Shown: positions 17,955-27,446 of the stretch, in pieces
Layout of the letters: each line of letters opens with the position of its first letter
Numbering within the stretch: the first letter of the stretch is position 1
Source: Veillonella sp. 3310
GTDB taxonomy: Bacteria; Bacillota; Negativicutes; Veillonellales; Veillonellaceae
Assembly (NCBI RefSeq): GCF_003999875.1
Contig: NZ_RQVJ01000001.1
Coordinates: 1-64,000, forward strand
DNA: 64,000 bases
Direction of reading: 5' to 3'
Notes under the pieces: generated by a model
The model's input: only the letters and a program-made list of their open reading frames with translations
Told to the model about the DNA's origin: nothing
The model's database searches: none
Translations under genes and position numbers: made by a program

Positions 17955-19223
17955 ATGAATTACGTTTGGTTTGACCTAATTATGATTCCCATACAAGTAA
18001 TCATCGTATTTTATACCTTGTATTACTTTGTGTTGATGGTCTGTGGTATGTGGCATAAAAATGATAAAACGGAATGCCCACCCAAACATTCCTTTGCCAT
18101 CATAGTATGTGCTCATAATGAAAGTGCTGTGATAGGTCAATTGGTAAATAATCTACAAGTCTTAGATTATCCTCGCCACTTATATGACATCTTTGTTGTA
18201 GCAGATAATTGTAAAGATGACACCGCTAAGATTGCTCGCGAAGCTGGTGCTGAAGTGTATGAACGCTTTAATACTGAGGAAGTGGGTAAAGGCTATGCCA
18301 TGGGCTGGATGTTTGATAAAGTATTCGACATGGAACGCAAGTATGATGCCTTCGTCATTTTTGATGCGGATAATTTAGTGCATCCTCATTTCCTCTATGA
18401 AATGAATCGTCACTTGGAAAAAGGGGAACCTGTAATCCAAGGATACTTGAATGCGAAGAATCCAACAGATACATGGGTGGCTGGTACCTTTGCCATTGCC
18501 TTTTGGATGGTGAATCACATGTGGCATTTGGCGAAATATAACTTGGGACTTTCCACAGCCTTGGGCGGTACAGGTATGTGTATTCGTACAGATATTATCC
18601 GTGATTATGGTTGGTCTTGTAATAGCTTGACAGAAGATATGGAATTTTCTTTGAAACTGTTAATCCATGGTGTAAAAACCACGTGGGCTCACAATGCTAT
18701 TGTATATGATGAAAAGCCTTTGACCTTTATGCAGTCTTGGAATCAGCGAAAACGCTGGGCCCAAGGTCATTTTGATACAGGGGAGCGGTATATACCGAAA
18801 CTCTTTGTGCAAGGTATTAAGAAAGGGAAATGGACGATCCTAGATGGGATTGTGCAGATTACACAACCTTATTTCTTGTTACTGTCAGCATTTTACATTA
18901 TTATGACCTATATCAATGGTATTGTACCATTGTATACGAATATCATTTACCAAATATTGCCAGTACAAGTGTGGCAGATTATTGGTATTGGGCAATATTT
19001 ATTTCCACTTATTGTGTTAGCACAAATTAAAGTGCCACCAAAAGTTTGGATCTATTATCTATTGTATCCACTATTCATCTATTCTTGGGTACCCGTTACC
19101 TTCTTAGGATATTTGAATCGCCACGATAAAGTATGGTCTCATACACAACATACTCGTGGGGTAGAACTAGGGGAAGTGAAACTAACCCGTATGGGCGATA
19201 CCAGTCGAAAAACAAAAGAATAA
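17955..19223 (+). CDS. Membrane glycosyltransferase family 2 protein
   Basis: 422 aa with AGGAAGGATC before the start. One hydrophobic segment lies at the N terminus and about three at the C terminus. The cytoplasmic GT-A domain between them has IIVCAHNESAVI, VVADNCKDDT, FDADN (DxD-like metal site), TEDMEFSLKL and QRKRWAQGH, the Q-x2-RW motif of processive synthases such as cellulose, hyaluronan or poly-N-acetylglucosamine synthase. The substrate cannot be told from sequence. It is the last gene of the psd-pssA transcript, a terminator following 10 bases later. Confidence 0.85.
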   Translation: MNYVWFDLIMIPIQVIIVFYTLYYFVLMVCGMWHKNDKTECPPKHSFAIIVCAHNESAVIGQLVNNLQVLDYPRHLYDIFVVADNCKDDTAKIAREAGAEVYERFNTEEVGKGYAMGWMFDKVFDMERKYDAFVIFDADNLVHPHFLYEMNRHLEKGEPVIQGYLNAKNPTDTWVAGTFAIAFWMVNHMWHLAKYNLGLSTALGGTGMCIRTDIIRDYGWSCNSLTEDMEFSLKLLIHGVKTTWAHNAIVYDEKPLTFMQSWNQRKRWAQGHFDTGERYIPKLFVQGIKKGKWTILDGIVQITQPYFLLLSAFYIIMTYINGIVPLYTNIIYQILPVQVWQIIGIGQYLFPLIVLAQIKVPPKVWIYYLLYPLFIYSWVPVTFLGYLNRHDKVWSHTQHTRGVELGEVKLTRMGDTSRKTKE

Positions 19224-19234
19224 GATATGATAAG

Positions 19235-19269
19235 AGCAACAGGATGTGAAAATTCTGTTGCTTTTTTTG
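19235..19269 (+). terminator. intrinsic terminator after glycosyltransferase
   Basis: AGCAACAG (19235-19242) pairs with CTGTTGCT (19255-19262), followed by TTTTTTT. Confidence 0.88.
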
Positions 19270-19390
19270 TAATAAGAAAGTGCTTACTATTCTTAAAATT
19301 TACTCTACGCAGTGCCCATTCTCTATGCTATAATGTATATTACGTATCAAATAATGTAGTATATATTATTCATAATGGAAGGGAAGACAA

Positions 19391-21277
19391 ATGATGCCAC
19401 CAGAGTTAGAAGAACCGCATCAAGGGCTCGGTTCAAGACAGAAAAAACGTATTATAGGAGTCAAACCAGGTCAATTTGTGAAAGGCCTTGACGGGCTAAA
19501 AGGGTTAGCCATTCTAGGTGTCACGATCTTTCATTTATTTCCCCATGCAGCCAGTGGCGGGTTCATGGGGGTTTCCCTTTTCTTTGTATTATCGGGGTAT
19601 TTATTAGCTTTCACCACAAATCAACAATGGAAGGTGGGAAATTATAGTATTTCCAAATTTTTTCAGCGTAGAGCAGAGCGGATTCTTATCCCCTTAGTGT
19701 TGACGGTGACGGTCATATTAGGGCTATGGCATTTGCTATTACCTGAAAAACTAGCGGGCATACGCCCAGAAGTGATTTCCATTTTGCTGGGCTATAATAA
19801 CTGGTGGCAAATCGCACAAAATGCGGACTATTTTACCCGTTTAGTAAACACATCGCCATTCACCCATATGTGGTTCTTAGGGGTAGAAATTCAATACATT
19901 GTCATTTGGCCAATTCTATATTGGATCTATACAGCACTGAAAAGACAATGGAGTTATACCGTTGGTCTAGTATGGGTGCTAGCATTGGCGTTAGGATCCT
20001 CTGTCATTATGCCATTACTATATACAGAAGGCATGGACGTATCTCGTTTCTATTACGGTACAGACACACGAATATTCGCTTTGCTATTGGGTGCCTTTTT
20101 GGGACTGCACCGTAGTGAACAAAAACTATATCCTTTGGGCACTATGAAAGGAAATATCCTTAGCAGTGTATTCTTATTGGCAGGAGTCATTGCAACAGTA
20201 TTAGGATACATCTATGTAGATGGGCAGAGTCCTTCTCTTTACACCTACGGTATGGTGACATTTACCTGCTTATTTGGTTTCATGGTGTGGTTAGTAGAAC
20301 GTCCTAATACGCCACTTGGAAAGATAGTAGATATGCCACTCCTTGCCTGGTTTGGTAAACATAGTTATGGATTATTTTTATGGCAATATCCCATGATTTA
20401 CCTCTTTGAACATATGGGGCTTATGGACTATTTTGTATCGCCTATTGCCTACTACTTGGTCTTAGTAGCAGTTATCATCGGCCTTACACTTTGGTCTGAA
20501 GCGGTTACGAATTGGTGTGTCCGTCAAGATAGTTTCTGTGCTATTGTGGACGTAGTTCGTTCCTACTATATGAAAGTCGTATCCATCGTGGGTGCTATTT
20601 GTATTGTCTTAGGTGTGTATGCTTTCGCCACATCACCGGCAGAGAAGCAACAAGATGTGACAGAGTTACAAGTGCGATTGGCAAAGAATGCAGAATCTCA
20701 AGCTGCAGAAAATGCTAAGGTCATAGATCTTTCTACTGTCAGTGATCCACAAGAGATGGTACACATGGCAGCCATTGGTGACTCCGTCATGCTTGGTTCT
20801 GCTCACGCATTGCGACAAGACTTTGCAGGCATTCAAATTGATGCCAAAGTATCACGCTATGTAGGGGCAGGCTTAGGGATTGCAAAACAAATGGATGCGA
20901 ATCAACAATTAGGTAATGCGGTCCTCATTGGTCTTGGTACTAATGGACCTATTACAGGTTATTATGAAGATGAAACAAAAGCATTGGTGCAGTATTTAGG
21001 ATCAAATCGTCAGATTTTCTGGATCAACAATTATGCGCCAGGCATCCAGTGGATTGAAGCCAATAATGAGTACTTAACTAAGCTTGCCAAAGAACATCCG
21101 AATGTGCATATCATCGACTGGGCTAGTTTAGCATCGAAGCATCGAGATTGGCTCGGAGATGATGGTATCCATCCGAATGATATCGGAGTAAAAGAATACT
21201 CTAAATTCATCCATGATGAAGTGAAAAAAGTATTGCTTCAACAAGGAGAAGCTAATAAAAAACAGAAAAAACGCTAG
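19391..21277 (+). CDS. Acyltransferase 3 with SGNH hydrolase domain, OatA-like
   Basis: 628 aa; GGAAGGGAAG precedes the start. Residues about 30-410 are an integral membrane acyltransferase-3 domain with ten or so hydrophobic segments, starting at GLDGLKGLAILGVTIFHLFP, and including the conserved histidine of that motif. After the last helix comes a periplasmic SGNH domain: AIGDSVMLGSA (nucleophile Ser), GLGTNGP and DDGIHPND (catalytic Asp/His). This fusion is the OatA type, which O-acetylates peptidoglycan or other cell-surface sugars. The acceptor is uncertain. The gene is monocistronic, with TATAAT at 19329-19334 and a terminator downstream. Confidence 0.88.
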   Translation: MMPPELEEPHQGLGSRQKKRIIGVKPGQFVKGLDGLKGLAILGVTIFHLFPHAASGGFMGVSLFFVLSGYLLAFTTNQQWKVGNYSISKFFQRRAERILIPLVLTVTVILGLWHLLLPEKLAGIRPEVISILLGYNNWWQIAQNADYFTRLVNTSPFTHMWFLGVEIQYIVIWPILYWIYTALKRQWSYTVGLVWVLALALGSSVIMPLLYTEGMDVSRFYYGTDTRIFALLLGAFLGLHRSEQKLYPLGTMKGNILSSVFLLAGVIATVLGYIYVDGQSPSLYTYGMVTFTCLFGFMVWLVERPNTPLGKIVDMPLLAWFGKHSYGLFLWQYPMIYLFEHMGLMDYFVSPIAYYLVLVAVIIGLTLWSEAVTNWCVRQDSFCAIVDVVRSYYMKVVSIVGAICIVLGVYAFATSPAEKQQDVTELQVRLAKNAESQAAENAKVIDLSTVSDPQEMVHMAAIGDSVMLGSAHALRQDFAGIQIDAKVSRYVGAGLGIAKQMDANQQLGNAVLIGLGTNGPITGYYEDETKALVQYLGSNRQIFWINNYAPGIQWIEANNEYLTKLAKEHPNVHIIDWASLASKHRDWLGDDGIHPNDIGVKEYSKFIHDEVKKVLLQQGEANKKQKKR

Positions 21278-21322
21278 GAACTTATCTTGAGATAAGGAGA
21301 TTAGCTAAACATGCCAATATAC

Positions 21323-21370
21323 AAGGGCTGTAACGAAATGTAGATTTACATTTTGTTACAGCCCTTTTTT
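21323..21370 (+). terminator. strong intrinsic terminator after OatA-like gene
   Basis: AAGGGCTGTAAC and AAATGTA pair with TACATTT and GTTACAGCCC around GATT, followed by TTTTTT; the stem is about 19 bp. Confidence 0.92.
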
Positions 21371-21393
21371 GATTTATTCCTCCTAAAATAGCA

Positions 21394-21417
21394 CTACCAG
21401 TCAAGGTTGACTGGTAG
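21394..21417 (+). promoter_or_regulatory. perfect palindrome upstream of pilus operon
   Basis: CTACCAGTCAA (21394-21404) and TTGACTGGTAG (21407-21417) form an 11-bp perfect inverted repeat around GG. It lies 66 bases before pilB and has no T run, so it may be an operator or a leader hairpin rather than a terminator. Confidence 0.45.
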
Positions 21418-21482
21418 GAGTGTTTTCTAGGATTTTAGAGGATCTATAGAGAAATCCTAAGTACGCAAGTAAAGGAGGTGAA

Positions 21483-22499
21483 ATGATGTACCATGTGGAG
21501 ATTGAGCTGGATCATTTCTTTCAGCGTGCTTATGAAAGTGGAGCCAGTGATATGCATTTTGATACCTTAGAAAATGAGGTGCAGGTTCGATTTCGCTTGG
21601 ATGGTCGTCTGCAGGAGATAGCACGGATTCCTATGCCAGAAGGGGAGCAAGTCATGAATCGTTTGAAAGTGTTAGGGTCTTTGGATATTAGTGAGAAAAG
21701 ATTGCCTCAAGATGGGCGTTATGTGTGGACTCATGAAAATAACTCAGGAACGATACGTATGTCTTCCTTGCCATCTGTGTATGGTGAAAGTCTTGTATGT
21801 CGTCTCTTTTGGCATGATGAGCAGATAAAATCCTTAGAAGAGCTGGGAATGCCCATGGATATCAGTGTAGAGGTGCGCAGGTTATTGGCACGCCCACATG
21901 GATTACTGCTTGTGTGTGGGCCTACAGGTTCTGGTAAAAGTTCTACCTTGTATGCATTATTGCAAGAACTCAATGGAGAAGAGGAACAAATTATTACCTT
22001 GGAGCATCCAGTGGAACGTATCGTAGAAAAAGCCGTTCAAATTGGTGTACAGCCACAGATTGGTATGACTTTCAGTAAGGGATTACGTGCGATTTTACGA
22101 CATGACCCAGATACCATCGTGGTCGGTGAAATTCGTGACCAAGAAACGGCGCAACTAGCGGTACAGGCGGCGTTAACGGGGCACCGTGTGCTATCTACGA
22201 TTCATACGAACCATGCCATAGGTGTAGTGGAACGATTGGTGGATATGGGGGTAGAAGACTATCTCGTACGTGCTACTTTGACAGGTGTTATTTCGCAACG
22301 ATTGGTGCGAACTCTAGTAGATGGAGCGTATCGTGGTCGATGTGGATTGTATGAGTTACTATCCATTCCTAGTCATGATTGTCATTGGGAAGAGTTAAAT
22401 TCATACTTGCTTTGTTCTTTGGAAGAGTCCGCACGTCGAGCTATCGAGCAAGGGTTGACTACGGAAGAGGAAGTTCGTCGTGTGGGGGTAGTATTATGA
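21483..22499 (+). CDS. pilB: Type IV pilus assembly ATPase, PilB/ComGA-like
   Basis: 338 aa with a strong AAAGGAGGTG site. It is a GspE-superfamily motor ATPase that powers pilus extension: ASDMHF in the N-terminal domain, Walker A GPTGSGKSSTL (about residues 146-156), the Asp box TLEHPVE, Walker B DTIVVGEIRD and the His box STIHTNHA. At 338 aa it is far shorter than PilB (about 560) and resembles ComGA: the N1 domain is missing, and the tetracysteine zinc motif between the QRL motif and the C terminus is absent. First gene of the pilus cluster, it overlaps pilT by four bases (ATGA). Confidence 0.9.
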   Translation: MMYHVEIELDHFFQRAYESGASDMHFDTLENEVQVRFRLDGRLQEIARIPMPEGEQVMNRLKVLGSLDISEKRLPQDGRYVWTHENNSGTIRMSSLPSVYGESLVCRLFWHDEQIKSLEELGMPMDISVEVRRLLARPHGLLLVCGPTGSGKSSTLYALLQELNGEEEQIITLEHPVERIVEKAVQIGVQPQIGMTFSKGLRAILRHDPDTIVVGEIRDQETAQLAVQAALTGHRVLSTIHTNHAIGVVERLVDMGVEDYLVRATLTGVISQRLVRTLVDGAYRGRCGLYELLSIPSHDCHWEELNSYLLCSLEESARRAIEQGLTTEEEVRRVGVVL

Positions 22500-23488
22500 T
22501 TTGGTCACACCTATTGCATGAAGCTATAGAGCACAGAGCTACAGATATTCATGTACAAAGTGGTACGGTCTTTTGGCGATTAGGTATGGATGTAGTGCCT
22601 ACGGAATACGAACTATCTGATGAAGATATGCTAAGCTTTCTGATGGACCAAGTGCAGGCTATATCGGATACTATGATGTCCTATGATGGAGCTATGACCT
22701 TTGAAGGCTTACGCATACGGGTTCATCTATTCCGTTGGCGTTCTGGATGGGGCGGCACTTTGCGCATTTTATATCCACCTAAAACGGGACTAGATAATTC
22801 GGAAGAGGGAAATTTATTGCGCCGTATATCTTCTTTCAAAGAGGGACTGGTCATCATCGCTGGTGCTACTGGTTCAGGAAAGTCCTATACTCTTACGTCT
22901 TGTTTAATGCACATTAATGAAAGTATGCGTCGTCATATTATTACGTTAGAGGATCCCATTGAATATGTATTGGACCATCAGCAGTCCTTGATACACCAAC
23001 GGGAATTGCATACACACTTTCATCATATGGCGGACGGTATTCGAGATGCATTGCGAGAAGATCCAGATGTGATTTTAATCGGTGAGGTACGGGATAAGGA
23101 GACGTTGGAAGCGGCATTACATGCGGCGGAAACGGGGCACCTTGTATTTGCTACCTTGCACACACAGCGTGCTACCATGTCCATCAATCGGATGATTTCC
23201 ATGTTTCCAGCACACCAACAAGAAGAAGTACGGACACAACTTTCACAGATATTGCGCGCCGTCATCTGCCAACGATTGGTTGTCATCGACGATAGATTTA
23301 TTCCAGTGCGAGATATTTTGATTAACACCCCAGCAGTGGCAAATTTGATACGGCAACGAAAGGAACCTCAAATTGTATCTTTACAAGAAACACAGAGACC
23401 GATGAAAACACTGGAAATGGCAGTAGCCGAGTTAAAGTCTATCTATGGCTCATTGCCAGTGTTGGAGTCTGTATTACAGGTAAATTAG
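22496..23488 (+). CDS. pilT: Type IV pilus retraction ATPase, PilT-like
   Basis: 330 aa from ATG 22496, which overlaps the pilB stop as ATGA; an upstream in-frame start inside pilB is less likely. Motifs: ATDIHVQSG, Walker A GATGSGKSYTL (about residues 123-133), TLEDPIEYV, Walker B DVILIGEVRD, the His box ATLHTQ and AVICQRLV, the AIxxQ motif of PilT. It would disassemble the pilus, driving twitching or DNA uptake. Two motor ATPases side by side indicate a retractile pilus rather than a type II secretion system. Confidence 0.9.
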   Translation: MIWSHLLHEAIEHRATDIHVQSGTVFWRLGMDVVPTEYELSDEDMLSFLMDQVQAISDTMMSYDGAMTFEGLRIRVHLFRWRSGWGGTLRILYPPKTGLDNSEEGNLLRRISSFKEGLVIIAGATGSGKSYTLTSCLMHINESMRRHIITLEDPIEYVLDHQQSLIHQRELHTHFHHMADGIRDALREDPDVILIGEVRDKETLEAALHAAETGHLVFATLHTQRATMSINRMISMFPAHQQEEVRTQLSQILRAVICQRLVVIDDRFIPVRDILINTPAVANLIRQRKEPQIVSLQETQRPMKTLEMAVAELKSIYGSLPVLESVLQVN

Positions 23489-23500
23489 TGGAGAATATGT

Positions 23501-24676
23501 ATGAGTTGGTATACCTATGAAGGATTTTCGACGGACAAAAAAATAGTGTCAGGCAAAGTATGGGGTGATTCAGAAGAGGAAGTGCAGGCAAAGCTAGCGT
23601 ATCAATCCATAACGCCGATTCACTTGGAATGTATGGTTGTTAAGAAAAAAAAGAAACAATGGAAAACAGCGCATATGATTCACTTTGCCTATCGATTACA
23701 TATGTTGTTGGGAGCAGGTATATCCTTACGAAAAGCCTTAGATATGATGGTTAATACGAAAGGTTCCACTATTCCCTATGAAGACATTCGTGAAGATGTA
23801 GGGCGTGGTATGGCACTGTCGAAAAGTTTAACAAAGTATCAGTGTCCTGTCATTGTTATGACGATACTGGAAGCGGGGGAAGCATCAGGAACCTTAGTGG
23901 AATCCTTAGGTATGATTCAAAGTATGTATGAAGAGGAGCATCGATTGCGCCAACAATTAGTATCAGCTATTACGTATCCATCCTTTTTGGTGGTATTGAT
24001 GATGGTATTTGTAGGCGTGGCAGTGGGCTTTATTCTACCCCAATTTAAATCTGTTTTCGAGAGCATGCAAATTGAGTTACCACCGCTTACTGCAGCCCTT
24101 TTTACTGGGGGCACTTGGTTACAACAAAAAGGTGTGTATCTTCTGGTTGGCGTACTAGTATTAGGGGTGGGTTTGTGGAAATCATACCAACTAGACTCTG
24201 TGAAGTTCAGCGTACATCGTAGGGTTTGGCTATATATGGCACGAAGAGAATGGCTTATGGCTTATACGATGGTTCGCATGTGTCAGATTTGGAAACTACT
24301 TTTACAAAGTGGAATACCTTTGTTACAAATGCTAGATATGACAGAATCGCTGTGGGGCAACCGTTGGGCAAGCACCTTACAACAAGAGGTGAAAACACGT
24401 ATTTCTAAAGGCCATGGATTCACGGATTCATTAGAACAAGTGCATTTAGGAACTCCTTTTGTATGGGATTTACTTCGTATTGGAGAAGAAACGGGTGACC
24501 TAGAAAGTATGTTAGACCAAGGGCATGTGTATTATAAGGGGATTTTGGAACGGACCGTGAAACGAGGAGAACAATTATTAGAACCTATTATGCTCAGTAT
24601 TATGGGCGGTATGATCGCTTTACTTGTGGTAGCAGTGATGCTACCGATGTTTAATTCAATTTCAGCTATTCAATAG
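23501..24676 (+). CDS. pilC: Type IV pilus inner-membrane platform protein, PilC/GspF-like
   Basis: 391 aa; GGAGA precedes the ATG. It has the duplicated GspF domain, each half carrying the FAYRLHMLLGAGISLRKALD or CQIWKLLLQSGIPLLQMLD pattern, and three hydrophobic segments (about residues 165-185, 215-235 and 365-388). It connects the motor ATPases to pilin insertion and removal. It sits 12 bases after pilT and just before the pilin gene. Confidence 0.93.
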   Translation: MSWYTYEGFSTDKKIVSGKVWGDSEEEVQAKLAYQSITPIHLECMVVKKKKKQWKTAHMIHFAYRLHMLLGAGISLRKALDMMVNTKGSTIPYEDIREDVGRGMALSKSLTKYQCPVIVMTILEAGEASGTLVESLGMIQSMYEEEHRLRQQLVSAITYPSFLVVLMMVFVGVAVGFILPQFKSVFESMQIELPPLTAALFTGGTWLQQKGVYLLVGVLVLGVGLWKSYQLDSVKFSVHRRVWLYMARREWLMAYTMVRMCQIWKLLLQSGIPLLQMLDMTESLWGNRWASTLQQEVKTRISKGHGFTDSLEQVHLGTPFVWDLLRIGEETGDLESMLDQGHVYYKGILERTVKRGEQLLEPIMLSIMGGMIALLVVAVMLPMFNSISAIQ

Positions 24677-24684
24677 GAGGAAGT

Positions 24685-25062
24685 ATGGAAGCACTTCGAC
24701 AACGTTTGTCCTTACGACAACGGAAGCAACAAGATGGATTTACCTTAGTGGAATTAATGGTTGTGGTGGCAGTCATCGCCATTTTAGCATCCTTGGCAAT
24801 GCCACAATTTTTAAATGCCTCAAACAAGGCGAAGGAAGCAAAAATTAAATCGGATGTGACAACCATTTCCAATGCAGCCCAGTTGTATATGATGGAACAA
24901 TCTACTGATGCAGTACCTACTGTAGATACATTGTACAAAGAAGGCTATTTGACTGAACATGTAAAAACGCCTAAAGGTGGAGAATATACAGTCACCAGTG
25001 TACAAAATGAAGGCGGTAAAGGTAAACATATTGCTGTCACAGCACCTGATGCGGACAATTAA
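24685..25062 (+). CDS. Type IV major pilin-like prepilin
   Basis: 125 aa with GGAGGA before the start. An 18-residue basic leader ends with G18, followed by FTLVELMVVVAVIAILA: a classic prepilin peptidase site with Glu at position 5 of the mature protein. The mature protein would have 107 residues, with a helical N-terminal spine and a small globular head lacking cysteines. Being the only pilin-like gene with the complete consensus, it is probably the main subunit. It resembles the ComGC/GspG pilins of Firmicutes. Confidence 0.9.
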   Translation: MEALRQRLSLRQRKQQDGFTLVELMVVVAVIAILASLAMPQFLNASNKAKEAKIKSDVTTISNAAQLYMMEQSTDAVPTVDTLYKEGYLTEHVKTPKGGEYTVTSVQNEGGKGKHIAVTAPDADN

Positions 25063-25084
25063 TTAGTAGAAGGAAGAGGGAAAT

Positions 25085-25696
25085 ATGGAGTATGTATTAG
25101 GAGGTATTGCGGGTATCACAGGAGTTGCAAGCCTCTATCTCATTGTTTCTTGGACCTATATGAAAACACATAGTATGTGGTGCCTTATGTCTATCTTTGC
25201 TCATATCATAGGGACAGCAGGGCTTGTCTATGCCTATCAAGTTGGATGTATTACAAATATCTATGCACTGGGGCTTCTTTATATGCTGGAAGTAACGCTC
25301 TTTTGGGGATCAACCATCGATAAGCTATATTATATTCTTCCCGATGAGGGAGCTATTCTAATTTGCATATGTGGATTTGTTTACCAGTGGATAGGTAATG
25401 GTGATGTACTAATGATAGTAGTCAATGCTATTTGTATGGGCGGAATGTGGTGGTCATTGCGGTGGTTTAGCCGTGGTGGTGTGGGGCTAGGTGACATCAA
25501 ATGGTTGATGGCCATTAGTTGCTGGCTCACATCGGCGGAATGCTTGGCATTATGCGGACTTTCCTCGGTCATTGGCATTCTATACAGTTGTGTGTGGCGT
25601 ATTGTATCTCCGAATCATACCTATATTCCCTTTGGTCCTTCTTTCAGTATAGCAACGATGCTGCTATTCATCTATCCGGTTGAGAGGTGGCTATGA
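25085..25696 (+). CDS. pilD: Prepilin peptidase, A24 family (short form)
   Basis: 203 aa, all membrane-embedded. Two catalytic aspartates of the A24 family are visible: TIDKLYYILPDE (about residue 80) and GLGDIKWL (about residue 141). It lacks the N-terminal cysteine-rich methyltransferase domain of PilD (usually about 280 aa), so it may cleave the leader without N-methylating the new Phe. It would process the pilin encoded just upstream and the four prepilin-like proteins around it. GAAGAGGG precedes the start. Confidence 0.88.
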   Translation: MEYVLGGIAGITGVASLYLIVSWTYMKTHSMWCLMSIFAHIIGTAGLVYAYQVGCITNIYALGLLYMLEVTLFWGSTIDKLYYILPDEGAILICICGFVYQWIGNGDVLMIVVNAICMGGMWWSLRWFSRGGVGLGDIKWLMAISCWLTSAECLALCGLSSVIGILYSCVWRIVSPNHTYIPFGPSFSIATMLLFIYPVERWL

Positions 25697-26163
25697 TGAA
25701 AGTTCCTCGGAACCCAGAAGAGGGCTCTTTGTTAGTGGAAGTCTTGCTATATATGGCGATTTGCTCGCTTATCATCGGCATGGTATTGCTCTTAAATAAT
25801 GGAGAGCAACGAGAGTACTACCAATTTGATCGAGAAGGGCGCATTTTATTTGCTCATATCAAGCGTATGCAGATGGCTACTTTATATGGGAATTTACAGC
25901 ATGTTAGTGGTGGTAATCGTATAGTATTAGACAGAACTAGATATGGATATATTAATGAGTCCAGTGCTATGGTCTATCGTGAGTTACCAGAGTCTATGCA
26001 TATCGAATTTACTGGAACTTATCCTAGTATACGATTTACGGCTCATAAAGGAGTGGGGAAAGTGTTTACTGTTACATTAGTAGATGAATTAATTCGCTAT
26101 AAACGAACCTTTATATTTGCTCGACAATCAGGGCGTATACGTTGGGAGGAATCAAAATATTGA
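25693..26163 (+). CDS. Prepilin-like minor pilin 1
   Basis: 156 aa from ATG 25693, which overlaps the pilD stop (ATGATG); AGAGG lies just upstream. The N terminus has EEGSLLVEVLLYMAICSLII: a Gly followed by a hydrophobic stretch with Glu at +5, so it resembles a prepilin with Ser in the +1 position. The remainder is a beta-rich head with no named domain. Probably a minor pilin of the ComGD/GspH kind that primes pilus assembly. It overlaps the next gene by four bases. Confidence 0.75.
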   Translation: MMKVPRNPEEGSLLVEVLLYMAICSLIIGMVLLLNNGEQREYYQFDREGRILFAHIKRMQMATLYGNLQHVSGGNRIVLDRTRYGYINESSAMVYRELPESMHIEFTGTYPSIRFTAHKGVGKVFTVTLVDELIRYKRTFIFARQSGRIRWEESKY

Positions 26164-26516
26164 AAGTACAACAAGAGGGATTTCTCTATATGGATGTATT
26201 AGCCTCGCTGTTTGTGATGAGTCTATTATGTTCCACTTTATTTGTACTAATGATGAGTAGTATCCAACAATATGGAAAAATGATGGAAGAAGATAGAACC
26301 TTACAATCTATGATTTTATATATGGAAGAGGGGAAAGCGAGTTGGGCGAGTGGAACTAGTTCAGAGTCTGATGAACCGCCCAATGTGGGAATGACGAGCT
26401 TTCAGCGAAGAGTAGAAATAAGTCCAGAAGGAGTACATGTATTGACTGTCATAGCCTATCGGCATGGAGAGGAGATACATCGGTTTACTACCTATTTGTT
26501 GGAACGTAGTCAATGA
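26160..26516 (+). CDS. Prepilin-like minor pilin 2
   Basis: 118 aa from TTG 26160, chosen because GGGAGGA is placed nine bases before it and the codon overlaps the previous stop (TTGA). EEGFLYMDVLASLFVMSLLC has the Gly-Phe cleavage site of prepilins but Asp where Glu is expected at +5, followed by a hydrophobic helix. The small head shows no known domain. A minor pilin is the likeliest role. About 250 bases without a gene follow. Confidence 0.7.
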   Translation: MKVQQEGFLYMDVLASLFVMSLLCSTLFVLMMSSIQQYGKMMEEDRTLQSMILYMEEGKASWASGTSSESDEPPNVGMTSFQRRVEISPEGVHVLTVIAYRHGEEIHRFTTYLLERSQ

Positions 26517-26770
26517 GTAATATCATCAAAATGACGAAGAGTACAGACTAACAATATAGTGCAGTTACATAATATAGATTTTGAACAAAATAGCCTACTA
26601 TAATTCCGATATATTTATATAAAACTTTGGATGAAGAGTTTGTTTGATAGAGATTGAGGATAGTCAGCTAACAGAGTGACAATGAAATTAGATAAGATTA
26701 CAGCATAATGGAACAAAATAAGTGAAATGTATGAGGTGTTATAGAGAGGTAAGATACAGGTTAAATACAT
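26517..26770. other. gap inside the pilus cluster
   Basis: About 250 AT-rich bases split the cluster in two. No reading frame, terminator or well-spaced promoter is clear. TTGAAC and TATAAT occur near 26581-26603 but are only 12 bases apart. The gap may hold an internal promoter or the remains of a lost gene. Confidence 0.35.
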
Positions 26771-27382
26771 ATGGGTGAAATGTATGATGTTAAGTTTGGA
26801 AAAAGTGAGTTTTTTTCGAGAGGGAGTAAAGGTGAGCAGAAAACAGCAGGTTTTCTACTGGTAGAGGCCTTACTAGGTAGCCTATTATTAGTGACTATCG
26901 TAACAGGATTTTTCCTAATCACATCACATAGCGTGAAATGGCTACATATGTTGCATCATCGTCATGAATTATTGTTAGATGCTAGGTTTAGTCGTATACA
27001 GATTATGAATCGACTTCGTTATAGTGAGAAAAAACCACGAATCAGTGAAGATGGTTCATGGTTATTATCTCCTTCAAATTGGCGTATACGGGTGTATCAA
27101 GATGCCTTTGTGACTATGCTATCGGATGGACAATTGCAGGATATTACAGAAAGTGAAATCAGCCCTAAAATAGGAAAAATACATGTATTTCCCCAAGGGT
27201 CTACATTTTTTCAGGAACGGTCAGATGGGTTAGTTGATTTGCATTGGTACTCAGAGGTGCGACCCTATTGGCGGCGAGATCATATTCAACTTATGGAAGG
27301 TGGACAGAATCGTTATCAAGTACAGACTGGCATTTTGCCGTATGCTACCTATCTTCAGCGATTACAACATACAGGAAAGTAG
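26771..27382 (+). CDS. Prepilin-like minor pilin 3
   Basis: 203 aa. TAGFLLVEALLGSLLLVTIV at about residues 26-45 is a prepilin-type sequence (Gly-Phe cleavage, Glu +5) after a charged leader that is long for this class, so the true start might lie later; ATG 26783 is an alternative. The head has many aromatic and basic residues and no known domain. It is larger than its neighbours, as PilW/GspJ-type minor pilins often are. Confidence 0.7.
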   Translation: MGEMYDVKFGKSEFFSRGSKGEQKTAGFLLVEALLGSLLLVTIVTGFFLITSHSVKWLHMLHHRHELLLDARFSRIQIMNRLRYSEKKPRISEDGSWLLSPSNWRIRVYQDAFVTMLSDGQLQDITESEISPKIGKIHVFPQGSTFFQERSDGLVDLHWYSEVRPYWRRDHIQLMEGGQNRYQVQTGILPYATYLQRLQHTGK

Positions 27383-27446
27383 ATAGTAGTTAAAAATAGA
27401 TATTGTAGAACGGTTATATTGGGGAATGCATGAAAGGTTAACTATT

